Shown in pieces: positions 7,108-7,360 of a stretch of DNA of 7,360 bases. The position numbers and the translations under genes were made by a program. Numbering within the stretch: the stretch's first letter is position 1; each line of letters begins with the position of its first letter. Source of the DNA: Alphaproteobacteria bacterium (GTDB taxonomy: Bacteria; Pseudomonadota; Alphaproteobacteria; Micropepsales; Micropepsaceae). The stretch lies in NCBI GenBank assembly GCA_019508105.1, contig JAEKMB010000316.1:1-7360 (forward strand), in the 5' to 3' direction. The notes beneath the pieces are model-generated. The model did not search any database and was not told where the DNA came from. It saw only the letters and a list, made by a program, of their open reading frames with translations.

Positions 7108-7193
7108 GGCCGCGCCGCCGTCCTGGCCTTGCTGGCGGACAGCGCCTCCGGGGCGGCCACAATAACGCCGGCGCTGTTGTCTTTTAAGTCCAT
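7104..7193 (-). CDS. Possible 29-codon upstream ORF overlapping the MBL start
   Basis: An ATG at 7193-7191 opens MDLKDNSAGVIVAAPEAL and runs 29 codons to a TGA that overlaps the MBL start codon as ATGA (7107-7104). Such an overlap is typical of translational coupling, and the MBL gene itself lacks a good ribosome site. Against it: no clear Shine-Dalgarno precedes this ATG, the peptide resembles nothing I recognise, and a 29-codon frame can arise by chance. It could be a leader peptide, a remnant of the MBL leader, or not translated at all. Confidence 0.25.
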   Translation of the reverse strand: MDLKDNSAGVIVAAPEALSASKARTAARP

Positions 7194-7360
7194 GATATGG
7201 CCCAGACGCCCAAGAATGTGTTTTGTCGAATGGAGACGAGCCTAAGCCGCCGGCCCCTTGGCGGGCAAGGGCGGACCGGCGCGCTCAAGGCGCAGAAACC
7301 CAAGTAAATCAGCCGATTGGAAAGACCGCTACAGTCACCAATTCGTCAGCGAACCATCTT
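7194..7360. other. Non-coding or unassigned right edge with a GC-rich hairpin
   Basis: No supported gene lies here. A 36-codon plus-strand ORF (7197-7307) has basic, unremarkable content and no recognisable family. An imperfect hairpin is visible: CGCCGG (7248-7253) pairs with CCGGCG (7276-7281), and inside it CCCTT (7255-7259) pairs with AAGGG (7267-7271). No T-run follows on either side, so it is not a standard intrinsic terminator. The promoter of the MBL gene should lie in this stretch, but I could not pin it down. Confidence 0.35.

Noticed and set aside
6265..7245. A 326-codon open frame on the plus strand opposite the MBL gene
   Set aside because: The minus strand encodes clear MBL motifs here (HVHWDH, DWGHSS). 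The plus frame has no family features and is a shadow.
7197..7307. A 36-codon plus-strand ORF at the right edge
   Set aside because: No ribosome site, no recognisable family and a low-complexity basic composition; it overlaps a hairpin and gives no coding evidence.

Overview
The window is GC-rich, densely coding DNA from a Gram-negative bacterium. The protein families and the style of the sequences point to an alphaproteobacterium, probably a chromosomal segment. I cannot place it below class from sequence alone, and I see no phage, IS, tRNA, rRNA or CRISPR signal.

Layout. Positions 1-328 (minus) hold the start of an FAD-dependent oxidoreductase with a GltD-type N-terminal Fe-S domain; it runs off the left edge. 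A 219-bp gap (329-547) separates it from an MFS carrier of the anion:cation symporter type (548-1795, minus). Fifty-five bp further on lies a class V aminotransferase of the serine-glyoxylate type (1851-3068, minus). A 104-bp divergent intergenic region (3069-3172) then leads to a 1003-residue flavin plus Fe-S dehydrogenase on the plus strand (3173-6184), in which a GlcD-like flavin half is fused to a GlcF/GlpC-like Fe-S half. Facing it is a metallo-beta-lactamase-fold gene (6216-7107, minus). That gene appears broken: its 3' end carries a short deletion with a frameshift that removes the last metal-binding motif. The final stretch (7108-7360) holds at most a tiny upstream ORF and a hairpin.

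How the genes could work together. A carrier for small organic anions, a 2-hydroxy-acid-type dehydrogenase and a glyoxylate-type aminotransferase sit around one divergent promoter region. The simplest reading is uptake of a 2-hydroxy acid (for example glycolate, glycerate or a relative), oxidation to the 2-oxo acid with electrons passed through Fe-S centres, and transamination to an amino acid. The GltD-like flavoprotein at the left edge could supply amino groups or reducing power. The families are clear; the shared substrate and pathway are inference.

Nothing here is certain to be an undescribed system. The strongest unusual observation is the damaged MBL gene, whose missing frame can be read directly. 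Next is the possible 2-hydroxy-acid oxidation/transamination cluster with its shared divergent control region.
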